Below are positions 45,529-54,041 of a DNA stretch of 64,000 bases, piece after piece; within the stretch, counting starts at the first letter, position 1, and each line of letters opens with the position of its first letter. The position numbers were made by a program, and so were the translations under genes. The notes under the pieces were generated by a model, which saw only the letters and a program-made list of their open reading frames with translations, ran no database searches and was not told the origin of the DNA. Origin of the DNA: Alkalihalobacillus sp. TS-13 (GTDB lineage Bacteria > Bacillota > Bacilli > Bacillales > Fictibacillaceae); the NCBI RefSeq assembly GCF_019720915.1, contig NZ_JAHKSI010000001.1, forward strand, positions 558,001-622,000. Reading direction: 5' to 3'.

Positions 45529-46146
45529 ATGACTTCAAATTTATTTTGGCATCATCAGGATGTACCTAAGAAGGCAAGGCAATTATTGCATGGTCATAAA
45601 AGTTTCATTATTTGGTTCACCGGATTATCAGGCTCTGGTAAGTCTACGATTGCGAATCGATTGGATCGTGCGTTATATCGACATACTATCTCAACTTATA
45701 TACTTGACGGCGATAATATAAGGATGGGGTTAAATAAAGACCTCAGTTTCAAACAAGAGGATCGGGAAGAAAATATACGGCGAGTCGGTGAGGTTGCTCG
45801 GTTGTTTGTAGATGCCGGTATCGTCGTTCTAGCTACCTTCGTGTCCCCATTTCGAAAAGATAGGGAATTTGTTAGGAAGTTAGTCAACAAGGATGAATTC
45901 ATCGAGGTGTACGTGAAATGTAATTTGGACACTTTGAAAGCACGTGATCCAAAAGGCCTTTACGAAAAAGCGCTGAATGGTGAAATCGAGAATTTCACAG
46001 GGATTTCTGATCCGTATGAACATCCTGAAAATCCAGAGATCATAGTAGATACCACAATGATGACACCTAATGTTTGTGTAAAGCAGATCATGAACTATTT
46101 GTATAATAATGGATATCTGAAGAAATCAAATGGCTTTGTTAAATAA
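45529..46146 (+). CDS. cysC: Adenylylsulfate kinase
   Basis: Phosphorylates APS to PAPS. The 205-residue protein has Walker A GLSGSGKST (32-40), LDGDNIRMGLNKDL, ENIRRVGEVARLF, FVSPFRKDRE and the APS-kinase lid KARDPKGLYEKA. ATG 45529 follows AAGGAGGT and overlaps none of the permease. Its last residues and the TAA stop lie inside a core-deleted R2 copy. Final gene of the unit; its product PAPS is the donor for the sulfotransferase at 34.8 kb. Confidence 0.96.
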   Translation: MTSNLFWHHQDVPKKARQLLHGHKSFIIWFTGLSGSGKSTIANRLDRALYRHTISTYILDGDNIRMGLNKDLSFKQEDREENIRRVGEVARLFVDAGIVVLATFVSPFRKDREFVRKLVNKDEFIEVYVKCNLDTLKARDPKGLYEKALNGEIENFTGISDPYEHPENPEIIVDTTMMTPNVCVKQIMNYLYNNGYLKKSNGFVK

Positions 46147-46191
46147 TACTGTTGATTTCTGACCAAATTTCGCAAAAATCAACAATAATGT
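46136..46191 (+). repeat. Core-deleted R2 copy (about 55 bp)
   Basis: TTGTTAAATAATACTGTTG and CGCAAAAATCAACAATAA are identical to the outer arms of the R2 copy at 16.7 kb, but the GC-rich core is missing. It overlaps the end of cysC. Confidence 0.75.
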
Positions 46192-46206
46192 AACCATATA
46201 AAAGTA

Positions 46207-46244
46207 AAAAACCAACATTCCCTTTGAAAAGGTGTTGGTTTTTA
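46207..46244. terminator. Bidirectional terminator after cysC
   Basis: AAAAACCAACA and TGTTGGTTTTT pair around a short loop, serving cysC and the converging 46-residue gene. Confidence 0.8.
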
Positions 46245-46252
46245 AAAGCGGA

Positions 46253-46393
46253 TCATCGGTTTGGTTTCCAAGTAACTTTACCGCATGTACTGCAACCTGA
46301 TTTTTTCGTTTTTGTAAACATATTTGAATTTTTTTCTCTTAATCTCTTCTTTTTAATATGATGATATAATTCGATGACATCTTTTTTATTCAA
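46253..46393 (-). CDS. Small basic protein with a CxxC pair (46 aa)
   Basis: Minus-strand reading from TTG 46393, which has GAGGTGA at 5-6 nt; a GTG at 46402 overlaps that site. The sequence is strongly basic (HHIKKKRLREKN, FTKTKKSG) and ends CSTCGKVTWKPNR, half of a zinc ribbon. No family recognised. A terminator follows, which supports a real gene. Confidence 0.55.
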   Translation of the reverse strand: MNKKDVIELYHHIKKKRLREKNSNMFTKTKKSGCSTCGKVTWKPNR

Positions 46394-46469
46394 GTCGCTC
46401 ACCTCGGTGTTCAGATAATGTATTTTATTCGTACAAGACGGGAAGGTGTTTTATTTTTTGAAAAATGGT

Positions 46470-47237
46470 TTAATGACGTCGTTTTTCTTTTTGCTTGAAT
46501 GGATTGATTGTAGAGGGAGGGGCTGATGGTTTTTCTTTAAAAGGATTGATTTGTGATGATGTACTCTTCTTCATATTTTTAAACGGGTCGATCGGTTTCT
46601 CATTTCCATAACCATGTGGATGTCCAGTTGAGGGCATATCGGGCCAATAATGTCTGAGTTGATAAGATGATAAGAACGGATTGATTGGGACTAAGATCTC
46701 TCTAAGGAGTTTTTCATACATCTTTTGCTCCACATTTAATAGCGTATCTGTAGATTCTCGATGGCACGCTTGTAAAATCAAATAAGTTAACCATTCAGTA
46801 ATATCAATCCCACTCGAAGGGTTCCAGTACACCTTCACTTCATCAGAACATATATCCGGTTCAAATCGTTTATAGACTATATCTGGTACGGAGGTGAATG
46901 ATTTCGTTGCAGGTTCGAATTCATAAACCTTATTTTGAGATTCTAGTTTCATACTTAGTTCCGGATGGAATTCTTGGAAAATCATCAATGTTAGATCTGC
47001 ATGACAAGGGTGGGTCGTTATACAAATTTGAGTATGTTCTAATGAACGGCTTAACCGATTCAGTTCTTTTCTGTTTAAACCTATTATACGGATTGTCGTG
47101 TCTGCTAATCTACCAGACAAATCCCTCCTATCCCCATCCCAGTCCAATCCCCAGAACACAGCTGTTTGCTTCAGGACCTGAAGAGTTTCTAAAGAGAGCT
47201 TACATATTTCTTTTCTATCAAATGAAACGCTGTACAC
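46470..47237 (-). CDS. Unknown protein with C-terminal NPFK repeats
   Basis: A 255-residue soluble protein, start GTG 47237 with GGAGGAG at 6 nt. Residues 1-200 contain mixed helices with no recognised domain. The proline-rich tail has IDPFKN, then two copies of INPFK separated by 10-15 residues, ending in a basic KEKRRH. No signal peptide or membrane helix. It is divergent from the 396-residue acidic protein, with about 110 bp between them, suggesting joint control. A spore-surface role is possible by context only. Confidence 0.65.
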   Translation of the reverse strand: MYSVSFDRKEICKLSLETLQVLKQTAVFWGLDWDGDRRDLSGRLADTTIRIIGLNRKELNRLSRSLEHTQICITTHPCHADLTLMIFQEFHPELSMKLESQNKVYEFEPATKSFTSVPDIVYKRFEPDICSDEVKVYWNPSSGIDITEWLTYLILQACHRESTDTLLNVEQKMYEKLLREILVPINPFLSSYQLRHYWPDMPSTGHPHGYGNEKPIDPFKNMKKSTSSQINPFKEKPSAPPSTINPFKQKEKRRH

Positions 47238-47345
47238 AGCATTCTCCTCCTTTAAAAATAGGCATTAATCTTTGTGTCATTGACCGTCATAATCCCATAG
47301 TATGTATTGAATCTTCAGTTCATGATGAAGAAAGGAAGGGAAACT

Positions 47346-48536
47346 ATGAGTAAGAAAAAACACGACATACCTAAAGCTGCCAACAGCTTACAGGATGAGT
47401 GTATTCGCGTACAGAAAGTGTACGACTGGGTTACCGATGCACTTACCGTCAAAAAGACGGTTTTGTTCACAAAAGAACAGCTCCAAGATATAGAAGAAGC
47501 GATGGATGACCCAAGTCGCCGCCCTTTGCGTCTTGTCTGTGAACCGCCGAAAGCACATCCTTTATTCCCTCTTAACAGTAGTGGAAATGAAGATCACGAC
47601 CAAGATCAGGACCACGACTTAGGATTCATTTGCGAACAAGTGGGGGAAACACGTGATGTTACGATTTCTACCAATGGCGGTTTCATTGATGCGCAACTAG
47701 TTGAGCTGTTAATTAGTACAGATGTTAAAGTACTTGTTGTGGATAGACATGGCTGTGTAGTTACAAAAGCCCTCGTCAATGCATCAGTTTTTGAATCTTT
47801 TGTGCTTTGCTTCCCAGAAGGAACAGATCTATTCTGTAAAGTATCGAAGATTTTCTGTCGCATTCCAACCGGTACCGTACTTCTTAACACACCTGCACCA
47901 GACCGGTTTAATTTAGAGATTACATTCTGTCTTGATATCCAAGTTGAAGCAGAAGTAAAACTCGAAGTAATGGCTAAATTCTGTTCACCAAGGGATAATG
48001 ACCTTGTAGCAGAAGAAGATGTCATCGATGACCGATGTCCAAAAGTTCACTTTCCACCTCAATGTCCGGGAATCTTCCCGAGACCGAACTGCGATTGTCA
48101 TGCAGAAGGAGAAGCGAGTGGAGAGACCGGTTCTGAGGCTACAGATGAAGGGCGCCTATCAGTTTTGGTGAATATCTGCCCAGATTGCAGTTTAGTCGAT
48201 AGTGAATTAAGGGCCAGTTTCCGGGATACAGATAACGGAGATGGGTCACAGAGCTTCGACTTCGTAGCGAAAACATTCGATCAAGAAACGTTATGTTGTG
48301 AAGAGACGAAAGACGGCCTGAAACTGATCATCAGCGGGTCAGGTAAAGTTGATGGAAAAACGGTCGATTATAATTTCGCTGTAGTCGATAGTGATACAGC
48401 TACACTGTTCCAGCTTCAATTAATTAATCATAAGGGTAAAACAATCTTTGATTCAGATGTTGTGTGTTCTGATGAAGGTGACATCGAGGTAGAGGATTGT
48501 GTAACATTCGACGACATCAAAATGAAGCGAATTTAA
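47346..48536 (+). CDS. Acidic Cys-containing protein, possible spore-surface protein
   Basis: A 396-residue protein starting at ATG 47346 after AAGGAAGG. The N-terminus has CIRVQKVYDWVTDAL, then an acidic HDQDQDHDL stretch, a beta-rich domain (residues 110-230; VTISTNGGFIDAQLVELLIS, FCLDIQVEAEVKLEV), a Cys-rich linker with FPPQCPGIF and RPNCDCH, and a second beta-rich domain (270-396) with NICPDCSLVD. The first half recalls SPOCS/DUF3794-type domains of spore proteins, but I cannot assign it. No signal peptide is visible. It is probably deposited from the mother cell; inference only. Confidence 0.65.
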   Translation: MSKKKHDIPKAANSLQDECIRVQKVYDWVTDALTVKKTVLFTKEQLQDIEEAMDDPSRRPLRLVCEPPKAHPLFPLNSSGNEDHDQDQDHDLGFICEQVGETRDVTISTNGGFIDAQLVELLISTDVKVLVVDRHGCVVTKALVNASVFESFVLCFPEGTDLFCKVSKIFCRIPTGTVLLNTPAPDRFNLEITFCLDIQVEAEVKLEVMAKFCSPRDNDLVAEEDVIDDRCPKVHFPPQCPGIFPRPNCDCHAEGEASGETGSEATDEGRLSVLVNICPDCSLVDSELRASFRDTDNGDGSQSFDFVAKTFDQETLCCEETKDGLKLIISGSGKVDGKTVDYNFAVVDSDTATLFQLQLINHKGKTIFDSDVVCSDEGDIEVEDCVTFDDIKMKRI

Positions 48537-48543
48537 CAAATTA

Positions 48544-48579
48544 GAAAAGAGCGATGAGTGAGATTTCTCGCTCTTTTTG
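48544..48579 (+). terminator. Terminator after the acidic protein
   Basis: AAAGAGCGA and TCGCTCTTT pair around TGAGTGAGATT, with TTTTTG following. Confidence 0.8.
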
Positions 48580-48667
48580 TTTTCCACAAAACTAATGAAA
48601 AGATAGGTTAGATATGGTTTGTTATGTTTTTGCAAATCATAATACCAGGGTAAAATAAATATACTCC

Positions 48668-48948
48668 CTTTTCCGCGGGCGAACCGCAAGCATCCCAACT
48701 TGCAAAGGATCTCAACACAAAAATGAAATCATTTTTGTGTCTGAATGAGAATTCTTAGAAGCTTTTCGTATGCTGACTTCGACGTTCACCACAAGACCAC
48801 GGAGTTTATATTCATCCTAGTTTTGCGCCGAGTAACAGTAAGCGCAGGACGTGGTGGTATTTAGTCGAAGGTCATTATTATACTCGAAGATCCTAATATT
48901 GTAGGTAGGGGGTTCTAGCCTAGCCACTTTTCCCACTGTAGTCTCTTA
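48668..48948 (+). repeat. R3 element nested in an R2 copy
   Basis: Left part CTTTTCCGCGGGCGAACCGC is R2, right part CCACTTTTCCCACTGTAG is a worn R2 arm. Between them lies an R3 core of about 200 bp: ACACAAAAATGA/TCATTTTTGTGT is a perfect 12-bp hairpin, and CTTCGACGTTCACCACA with GTGGTGG...AGTCGAAG is a long stem enclosing TGCGC/GCGCA. It fills most of the 48.5-49.1 kb gap. Confidence 0.8.
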
Positions 48949-48968
48949 GAAAAATAGATAAATGACAA

Positions 48969-49003
48969 AATGGGGCATCCATGATGGATTGCCCCATTTT
49001 TAC
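48969..49003 (+). terminator. Hairpin terminator near the end of the dehydrogenase gene
   Basis: AATGGGGCA and TGCCCCATT pair around TCCATGATGGAT, followed by TTTTAC. Symmetric, so it may act on the minus-strand dehydrogenase transcript. Confidence 0.65.
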
Positions 49004-49086
49004 TTTTGTGATTTGTACTCCTCTACAGTTGACTGGTACAATTTTTATCGTGATCTTCCATTAAAGTATTACGACAGTTCTCCACT

Positions 49087-50373
49087 TCAACCTATTCCAG
49101 GTGCCACATAGTTTAATCCTGCTGATCTTACATCGGAAGGGTTCAAACAATTCCTAGCATCCATAATGATTGAACCATTCATCTCAGCTTTTACTTTCGT
49201 CCAATCCGCCTCGATGAAATCCATCCAATCTGTTGCTATGATCAGGATATCTGCATCCTTAATAGACTCATATTGATCCTTCGATGTACGTACAATTTTC
49301 GACTTATTGACCGCAGCCGGGTCATATGCTGTTAATATTGCTCCTTTTTCATTCAATCTTTTTATCAAACGGTAGGAAGGGGAATCACGAGTATCATCCG
49401 TATTTGATTTGAAAGCGAGTCCCCAGACCGTAATTTTCCTATGATTCAGATCACCTGCTTCTTTTTCTAGAAAGTCGATATACATATCAACTTGCGAATT
49501 ATTTACCCGTTCGACCGAATACAGCAGGGATGGAACGACTCCTTTAACTGTAGCAGCGTGGCTCAGCGATTGGATATCCTTAGGTAAACAGTATCCTCCA
49601 TACCCTAAACCAGCTTTTAAAAAATGGGGACCGATTCTTGGATCACATCCGATTGCCTCTGCTACAACGGAGATATCACCTTTGTACGCTTCACAAATTC
49701 TCTGAAGTTCATTGATGAATGAAATTTTTGTAGCGAGAAATGCATTCGATGCATATTTGATAAGTTCAGCAGTGACTGGTGAAGTGAAAAAATATTCCGA
49801 AGGAAGGTAGGCATACATTTTCCGGATAAATTCAAGCTCCAGCGGATTTCTCCCTCCGACAACTACCTTATCAGGGTTCAGCAGATCATAGAGAGCGGTT
49901 CCTTCACGTAAAAATTCAGGATTCGATATTACAGTGAAACGGTCTTTCCTTTTTCCGGATTCTATAAGACGGGTCTGAATGTACTCGTTTGTTCCAGGAG
50001 GGACTGTACTTTTGATGATAATCGTCTTCTTCTCATCGTCCTGAGTGGACAAAGTTATATTTTCTATGACTTGATCGATATATGTGAGATCGGTTTTTCC
50101 TGTTGCACTTGCTGGTGTTCCGACTGCGACAAGGATCACTGCATTACGTTGCAAATGCTTATGAATATCAGTAGAAAATTCAAGCGTTCCTTTCTGAAGC
50201 TGTTTTTGGAGCATGGATTCCAATCCGTCTTCATGGATTATACATACCCCGTTATTCAAGGCGTCGACTTTCTGAGAATCAATATCTACACATGTAACAT
50301 CATGCCCAAAATGGGAGAGAACTGTTCCTGTTGTCAATCCTACATAGCCACATCCTATTACACATATGTTCAA
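49087..50373 (-). CDS. ugd: UDP-glucose 6-dehydrogenase
   Basis: Oxidises UDP-glucose to UDP-glucuronate with NAD. The 428-residue protein has VIGCGYVGLTTG at the N-terminus, VAVGTPAS, KSTVPPGT, NPEFLREGTA, the catalytic cysteine in GYGGYCLPKD, and the C-terminal VWGLAFKSNTDDTRDSPS. Start is TTG 50373 with GGGGTG at 7 nt. UDP-glucuronate is the substrate of the UDP-xylose synthase at 27-28 kb and may also be polymerised directly. Confidence 0.95.
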   Translation of the reverse strand: MNICVIGCGYVGLTTGTVLSHFGHDVTCVDIDSQKVDALNNGVCIIHEDGLESMLQKQLQKGTLEFSTDIHKHLQRNAVILVAVGTPASATGKTDLTYIDQVIENITLSTQDDEKKTIIIKSTVPPGTNEYIQTRLIESGKRKDRFTVISNPEFLREGTALYDLLNPDKVVVGGRNPLELEFIRKMYAYLPSEYFFTSPVTAELIKYASNAFLATKISFINELQRICEAYKGDISVVAEAIGCDPRIGPHFLKAGLGYGGYCLPKDIQSLSHAATVKGVVPSLLYSVERVNNSQVDMYIDFLEKEAGDLNHRKITVWGLAFKSNTDDTRDSPSYRLIKRLNEKGAILTAYDPAAVNKSKIVRTSKDQYESIKDADILIIATDWMDFIEADWTKVKAEMNGSIIMDARNCLNPSDVRSAGLNYVAPGIG

Positions 50374-50564
50374 TTCATATCACCCCGTGCTTTACTACAA
50401 TCACTTTATATTGTATTGGCTTAAATCACTTTAGGTGATTGGGGAGGGGTGGAAATCTGGATAAGACAAGCCTCATTTCAGTTTTGATTTACACTTCATG
50501 CATTTTGATCGAATATGCTATTATATCAATCTTGTGGAGGAGTAGGCAGAGGGATCCCTTTATT

Positions 50565-50657
50565 ACATTTAAAGAAAGTATAAACTACTTTCTTCAATAT
50601 AAGTTCAACTAAAGCTCAGCCATCGTCTCTGGCTTCGCTTTGCCAAGTTTTCTTTTA
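50565..50657 (+). repeat. R1 repeat copy
   Basis: ACATTTAAAGAAAGTATAA to TTTCTTTTA, with the central part more diverged (AAAGCTCAGCCATCGTC). It lies in the 358-bp gap between the dehydrogenase and coiled-coil genes; the rest of the gap shows no gene. Confidence 0.8.
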
Positions 50658-50731
50658 TTTTGATGTTCTTGTAAAGTCTACACTTTGATGAACATAAGAT
50701 ATATGTAAATGCCCTGTCAGGAGGGAGTCTA

Positions 50732-51619
50732 ATGAATTCACAGAAAGAACTGAGCTATGACCGATTAGCTTCCAGAACGAAATTTTACCAGGAAAAATCA
50801 TTAGAATTGGAAAAGAAACTTCTGTTTGCTGAGGACAAAATAGACCAGCTTGAACAACAATTGAAAGAGGCTTTGGAGAATGATGAGTTGGAACGGAATC
50901 TGGAATTGAAAGAAAATGAAGTCGATCAATTACAAAAAGAGATCAGTACATTAAAGCAGCAATTATCTGAATCCAATCTCCAATCAATGGAAAAGAAAAT
51001 GAAAGGATTCGAGGACTTATTAGAAACAATTGAAAAAGAAATAAATGAAAAAGAAAAACAGATTGAAAGCTACAAATCAAAAATTAAGAGTCTCGAAAAA
51101 AGGGTGAAGGTACAAAAATATACACCAGAAGATATCGGTACGGGAGCAGAAGAAATAAAACAAGCAGAATATCAGCTTTCCGCTTTTTTCAATTATAGTG
51201 TGATTTGCAAAAGTGAAGATTCCTTTGTCATCCATGGGAGTTTCCATATGACGAATACAGGTGTAAAACCTTTGGAAAACCCTTTGTTATGTTTCAGATT
51301 TCAGCCAGCTGATTATACGAATTTGAAAGGGAAAATCAGTTCATTAGAACAAAGCAACATCAACTCTGAATCGAAAGAAACGATCCAATGGGTTTATTTA
51401 GATAACGATTGGGCTAAAGAAGCAAGATCCAGAGGTGAAATATGGGTAGCTTCAATGTATGATTTGCAAATCCCAGTCAATCATACAATTTCCCTATCAG
51501 ACTTTCAGATTCCTATCCAAAAACAGTTTGAAGACAGTGTCATAGTAGAAGCCTTCGTCTATTTCCAAAATGAAGACTATAGAGCAAGGGCAAAGAACCA
51601 AATTTCCATAAATTTCTGA
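50732..51619 (+). CDS. Coiled-coil protein of unknown function
   Basis: A 295-residue protein. Residues 10-135 are a continuous heptad-rich coiled coil full of Glu, Lys, Leu and Gln. Residues 145-295 form a beta-rich domain (SAFFNYSVICKSEDSFVIH, SFHMTNTGVKPLENPLLCF, VIVEAFVYFQNEDY) that resembles conserved-repeat or immunoglobulin-like modules. No signal peptide. AGGAGGG precedes ATG 50732. I do not recognise the family; it is followed by a gene for an 80-residue protein on the same strand. Confidence 0.7.
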   Translation: MNSQKELSYDRLASRTKFYQEKSLELEKKLLFAEDKIDQLEQQLKEALENDELERNLELKENEVDQLQKEISTLKQQLSESNLQSMEKKMKGFEDLLETIEKEINEKEKQIESYKSKIKSLEKRVKVQKYTPEDIGTGAEEIKQAEYQLSAFFNYSVICKSEDSFVIHGSFHMTNTGVKPLENPLLCFRFQPADYTNLKGKISSLEQSNINSESKETIQWVYLDNDWAKEARSRGEIWVASMYDLQIPVNHTISLSDFQIPIQKQFEDSVIVEAFVYFQNEDYRARAKNQISINF

Positions 51620-51780
51620 TTCCCTACCCATAAAAACATCATCACCTGCGAATATTTTGAAAATTATAAATTCAGATGTTACTTCTCGGCCATCAAGGTT
51701 TATTGATTCAATGATTGGGTATTGTAATAAAATATAATGTACTTTTAATAACTGTAGAAAAAAGTAAAGCAGGTGATAAG

Positions 51781-52023
51781 ATGGGGTATGTACCACCATA
51801 TGTAGCAGATCAGAAACTGATTTACGGTAGTCGTACAAAGTCTTCTTATGCCACAACCAAAATCCAGTTACAGCCTGTTGAAAGGATTCCCTTCAAAAAT
51901 GTAACGGATAAAAACCAGGACTTTGCAAGTCAATACAAGCGAATCAGTAATTCACATGAACCCTTTCAAAAAATTTTATCTGATTTAACAGGAAAAGGAC
52001 AAAATATAAACGAAGTAATATAG
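51781..52023 (+). CDS. Small protein of unknown function (80 aa)
   Basis: Begins MGYVPPYVADQKLIYG after AGGTGAT at 5-6 nt (ATG 51781). Polar, without Cys or membrane segments; the C-terminus reads FQKILSDLTGKGQNINEVI. No family recognised. It is the second gene after the coiled-coil protein and ends in a clear terminator, so it is likely real. Confidence 0.6.
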   Translation: MGYVPPYVADQKLIYGSRTKSSYATTKIQLQPVERIPFKNVTDKNQDFASQYKRISNSHEPFQKILSDLTGKGQNINEVI

Positions 52024-52070
52024 GAAATGAGCTGGCTCACATAGAGTCACCACTCATTTCCTATTTTTAA
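52021..52070 (+). terminator. Terminator after the 80-residue protein gene
   Basis: TAGGAAATGAG and CTCATTTCCTA pair, with an inner GCTC/GAGT stem, followed by TTTTT. Confidence 0.8.
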
Positions 52071-52109
52071 TGCTCTGCTAAAATTCAGGTTGTTATTTAT
52101 AGTAAACTC

Positions 52110-52214
52110 TTTAAGTGAAATTCGCGACACTCCTGCGGGAACAGCGAGCCAAGCGAGACCCCGCAGCGAGGAATGAGGAGGAGGCTTGCGGATCGCCCGC
52201 GGAAAGGGAGGCCT
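52110..52214 (+). repeat. R2 repeat copy
   Basis: TAAGTGAAATTCGCGACACTC opens the copy, then CTGCGGGAACAGCGAGCC, GACCCCGCAGCG, GAGGAGGCTTGCGG and CGCCCGCGGAAAGGGAG. Confidence 0.85.
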
Positions 52215-52294
52215 AAACCAATGCTTTAAATAACAAAACCAGTAGATTGAAATTGGTGATTGCTAAGTTTCTAAATAGATTGGTGTGATGGACG

Positions 52295-53194
52295 ATGGAT
52301 TTAATTCAAATTAACCACAAATGCTACTATTTTCAAGGACCAGTCAATGTCGGCTATATCAATCAAGGGGATTTCGGTGTTTTGATTGATACCGGCATCG
52401 ATAAACAAGTGATGAAACACATCATCAGGAAATTAGATGAAAAATCATTGCCGCTTACACATTTGTTCATTACACACGCGCATGCGGATCATTATGGAGG
52501 TGCGAAATTTCTCCAAACCCAAAAGACCATATTGACCTATGCTCCACAGATTGAAGAAGCAATCCTGCGGAATCCTGTGTTTGAACCGATGTATCTCTTG
52601 CAAGGGAACCGTCCGCTAGACGAGATGCGTAACAAGTTTCTGGAAGCCCCACCGATTGAAATCGATCATATCGTATCAGAAGGATTATTGCTTTTCGGAT
52701 CGATTAAAGTTGAGTTGGTTGCGCTGCCTGGACATAGCATCAATCAACTTGGTGTAAAAGTCGGAAATATCCTATATGCAGCAGATGGATACTTTGGTTC
52801 CGAGCAGCTAACTAAACATAAGATTCCATTCATCATTGATGCGGATGCGACATTGGCAACGATTGAAAAACTCTTATCAATGAGCGGTGTTGGAATGGTT
52901 CCTGGTCATGGTACTTATGAGGAAAACCCTGCTAAAACCCTTATCGAAAACTATGACCATCATGTCTCCATCGTCACGACCATGTATGAAACACTTCATC
53001 AGTTCAAGGATGGATGTAACTTTGAAACCTTCATGAAAGAAATGTGTAGAAATTGGGAGGTCACCTTACCTTCCTTATCCGTCTGGTCGCTGTATCGAAC
53101 GGCTCTTTATGCATATCTGATCAAAGGGATTGAAGATAAACGAATATCTTATATCATTAAGGATTACTCTCCCTGTTTCATACTGAATGATTAA
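52295..53194 (+). CDS. Metallo-beta-lactamase fold hydrolase
   Basis: A 299-residue MBL-fold protein. The metal motif is THAHADHYGG (HxHxDH), with further ligands in ALPGHSINQLG, ADGYFGS and MVPGHGTY. A helical C-terminal domain (about 225-299) recalls thiolesterase/RNase-unlike glyoxalase II relatives with a winged-helix-like tail. Substrate unknown. Followed by a terminator; not obviously linked to the glycan island. Confidence 0.88.
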   Translation: MDLIQINHKCYYFQGPVNVGYINQGDFGVLIDTGIDKQVMKHIIRKLDEKSLPLTHLFITHAHADHYGGAKFLQTQKTILTYAPQIEEAILRNPVFEPMYLLQGNRPLDEMRNKFLEAPPIEIDHIVSEGLLLFGSIKVELVALPGHSINQLGVKVGNILYAADGYFGSEQLTKHKIPFIIDADATLATIEKLLSMSGVGMVPGHGTYEENPAKTLIENYDHHVSIVTTMYETLHQFKDGCNFETFMKEMCRNWEVTLPSLSVWSLYRTALYAYLIKGIEDKRISYIIKDYSPCFILND

Positions 53195-53223
53195 TCGTTA
53201 AATCTCTCATCCGAATATAAGAC

Positions 53224-53264
53224 TAAGCATTCGAGATCAAAATCAATCGAATGCTTTTTTCCAT
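53224..53264 (+). terminator. Terminator after the MBL-fold gene
   Basis: AGCATTCGA and TCGAATGCT pair around GATCAAAATCAA, followed by six T. Confidence 0.8.
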
Positions 53265-53305
53265 TTTAGCTCATACTAAAAGGACATTGTATTTAGGGGG
53301 AGAAT

Positions 53306-54004
53306 GTGGATATGCATCCTATTTCAATAACAGTTGAACTAGTGGTAGGTTTTCTTGCATTATTCATTATGACAAAAATATTAGGGAAAGTTTCTCTCGC
53401 CCAGATAACGATTTTCGATTTCATTTCTGCAGTCGTACTTGGCGAACTTGTTGGAAATGCAATTTATGATGATGAGGTAAAACTCGGGTCGATTCTTTAT
53501 GCTGTAATGTTATGGGGAGCCTTGATTTTCATCATGGAATTTTTTACACAGAAGTTCCGTGGTACGAGGAAACTGCTTGAAGGAAAACCGACCATCGTCA
53601 TCCGTGATGGCCAGTGTGATAAAAAGGAAATGAAGAAAAACAAACTCGATATGAACCAACTGCAAAACCTGTTACGGCAAAAAGATGTATTTTCTGTTAG
53701 AGAAGTAGCTTTTGCCATCATCGAAACGGACGGCTCTGTCAGCGTCCTTAAAAAACCAGAATATGCAAATCCTACGATCGCAGATATGCAATTGCCTCAA
53801 AAGCCTGTTTTTCTTCCAGTCACACTAATCAATGATGGAAAAGTAGATTGGGAAAATCTGAAAAAAGCTGGATTTGATGAAACATGGCTGAATAAGACGC
53901 TCCGTAAACACCACATTGATCATATTGAAGATATCTTTTATATGGAATGGAAACAGGATGAGGGCGTTCATATCAATAAAATGCCACCAAAGGAAGATCA
54001 ATAA
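53306..54004 (+). CDS. DUF421 (YetF-like) membrane protein
   Basis: A 232-residue membrane protein with three N-terminal helices (about residues 8-28, 35-55, 62-82), then the YetF domain: RGTRKLLEGKPTIVIRDGQ and QLQNLLRQKDVFSVREVAFAIIETDGSVSV-type strands. DUF421 proteins are common in sporeformers; some affect spores. Function is unknown. Start GTG 53306 after GGGGAG; the internal ATG 53312 is an alternative. Confidence 0.85.
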   Translation: MDMHPISITVELVVGFLALFIMTKILGKVSLAQITIFDFISAVVLGELVGNAIYDDEVKLGSILYAVMLWGALIFIMEFFTQKFRGTRKLLEGKPTIVIRDGQCDKKEMKKNKLDMNQLQNLLRQKDVFSVREVAFAIIETDGSVSVLKKPEYANPTIADMQLPQKPVFLPVTLINDGKVDWENLKKAGFDETWLNKTLRKHHIDHIEDIFYMEWKQDEGVHINKMPPKEDQ

Positions 54005-54010
54005 TAACCA

Positions 54011-54041
54011 TTTGAAAAACGACCTCTGGAGGTCGTTTTAT
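54011..54041. terminator. Bidirectional terminator
   Basis: AAAACGACCTC and GAGGTCGTTTT form a stem with a minimal loop between converging genes. Confidence 0.85.

Noticed and set aside
42600-46146. Assimilatory sulfate reduction operon
   Set aside because: No PAPS reductase, sulfite reductase or sirohaem genes accompany sat and cysC; the neighbours are glycosyltransferases and a sulfotransferase lies just upstream.
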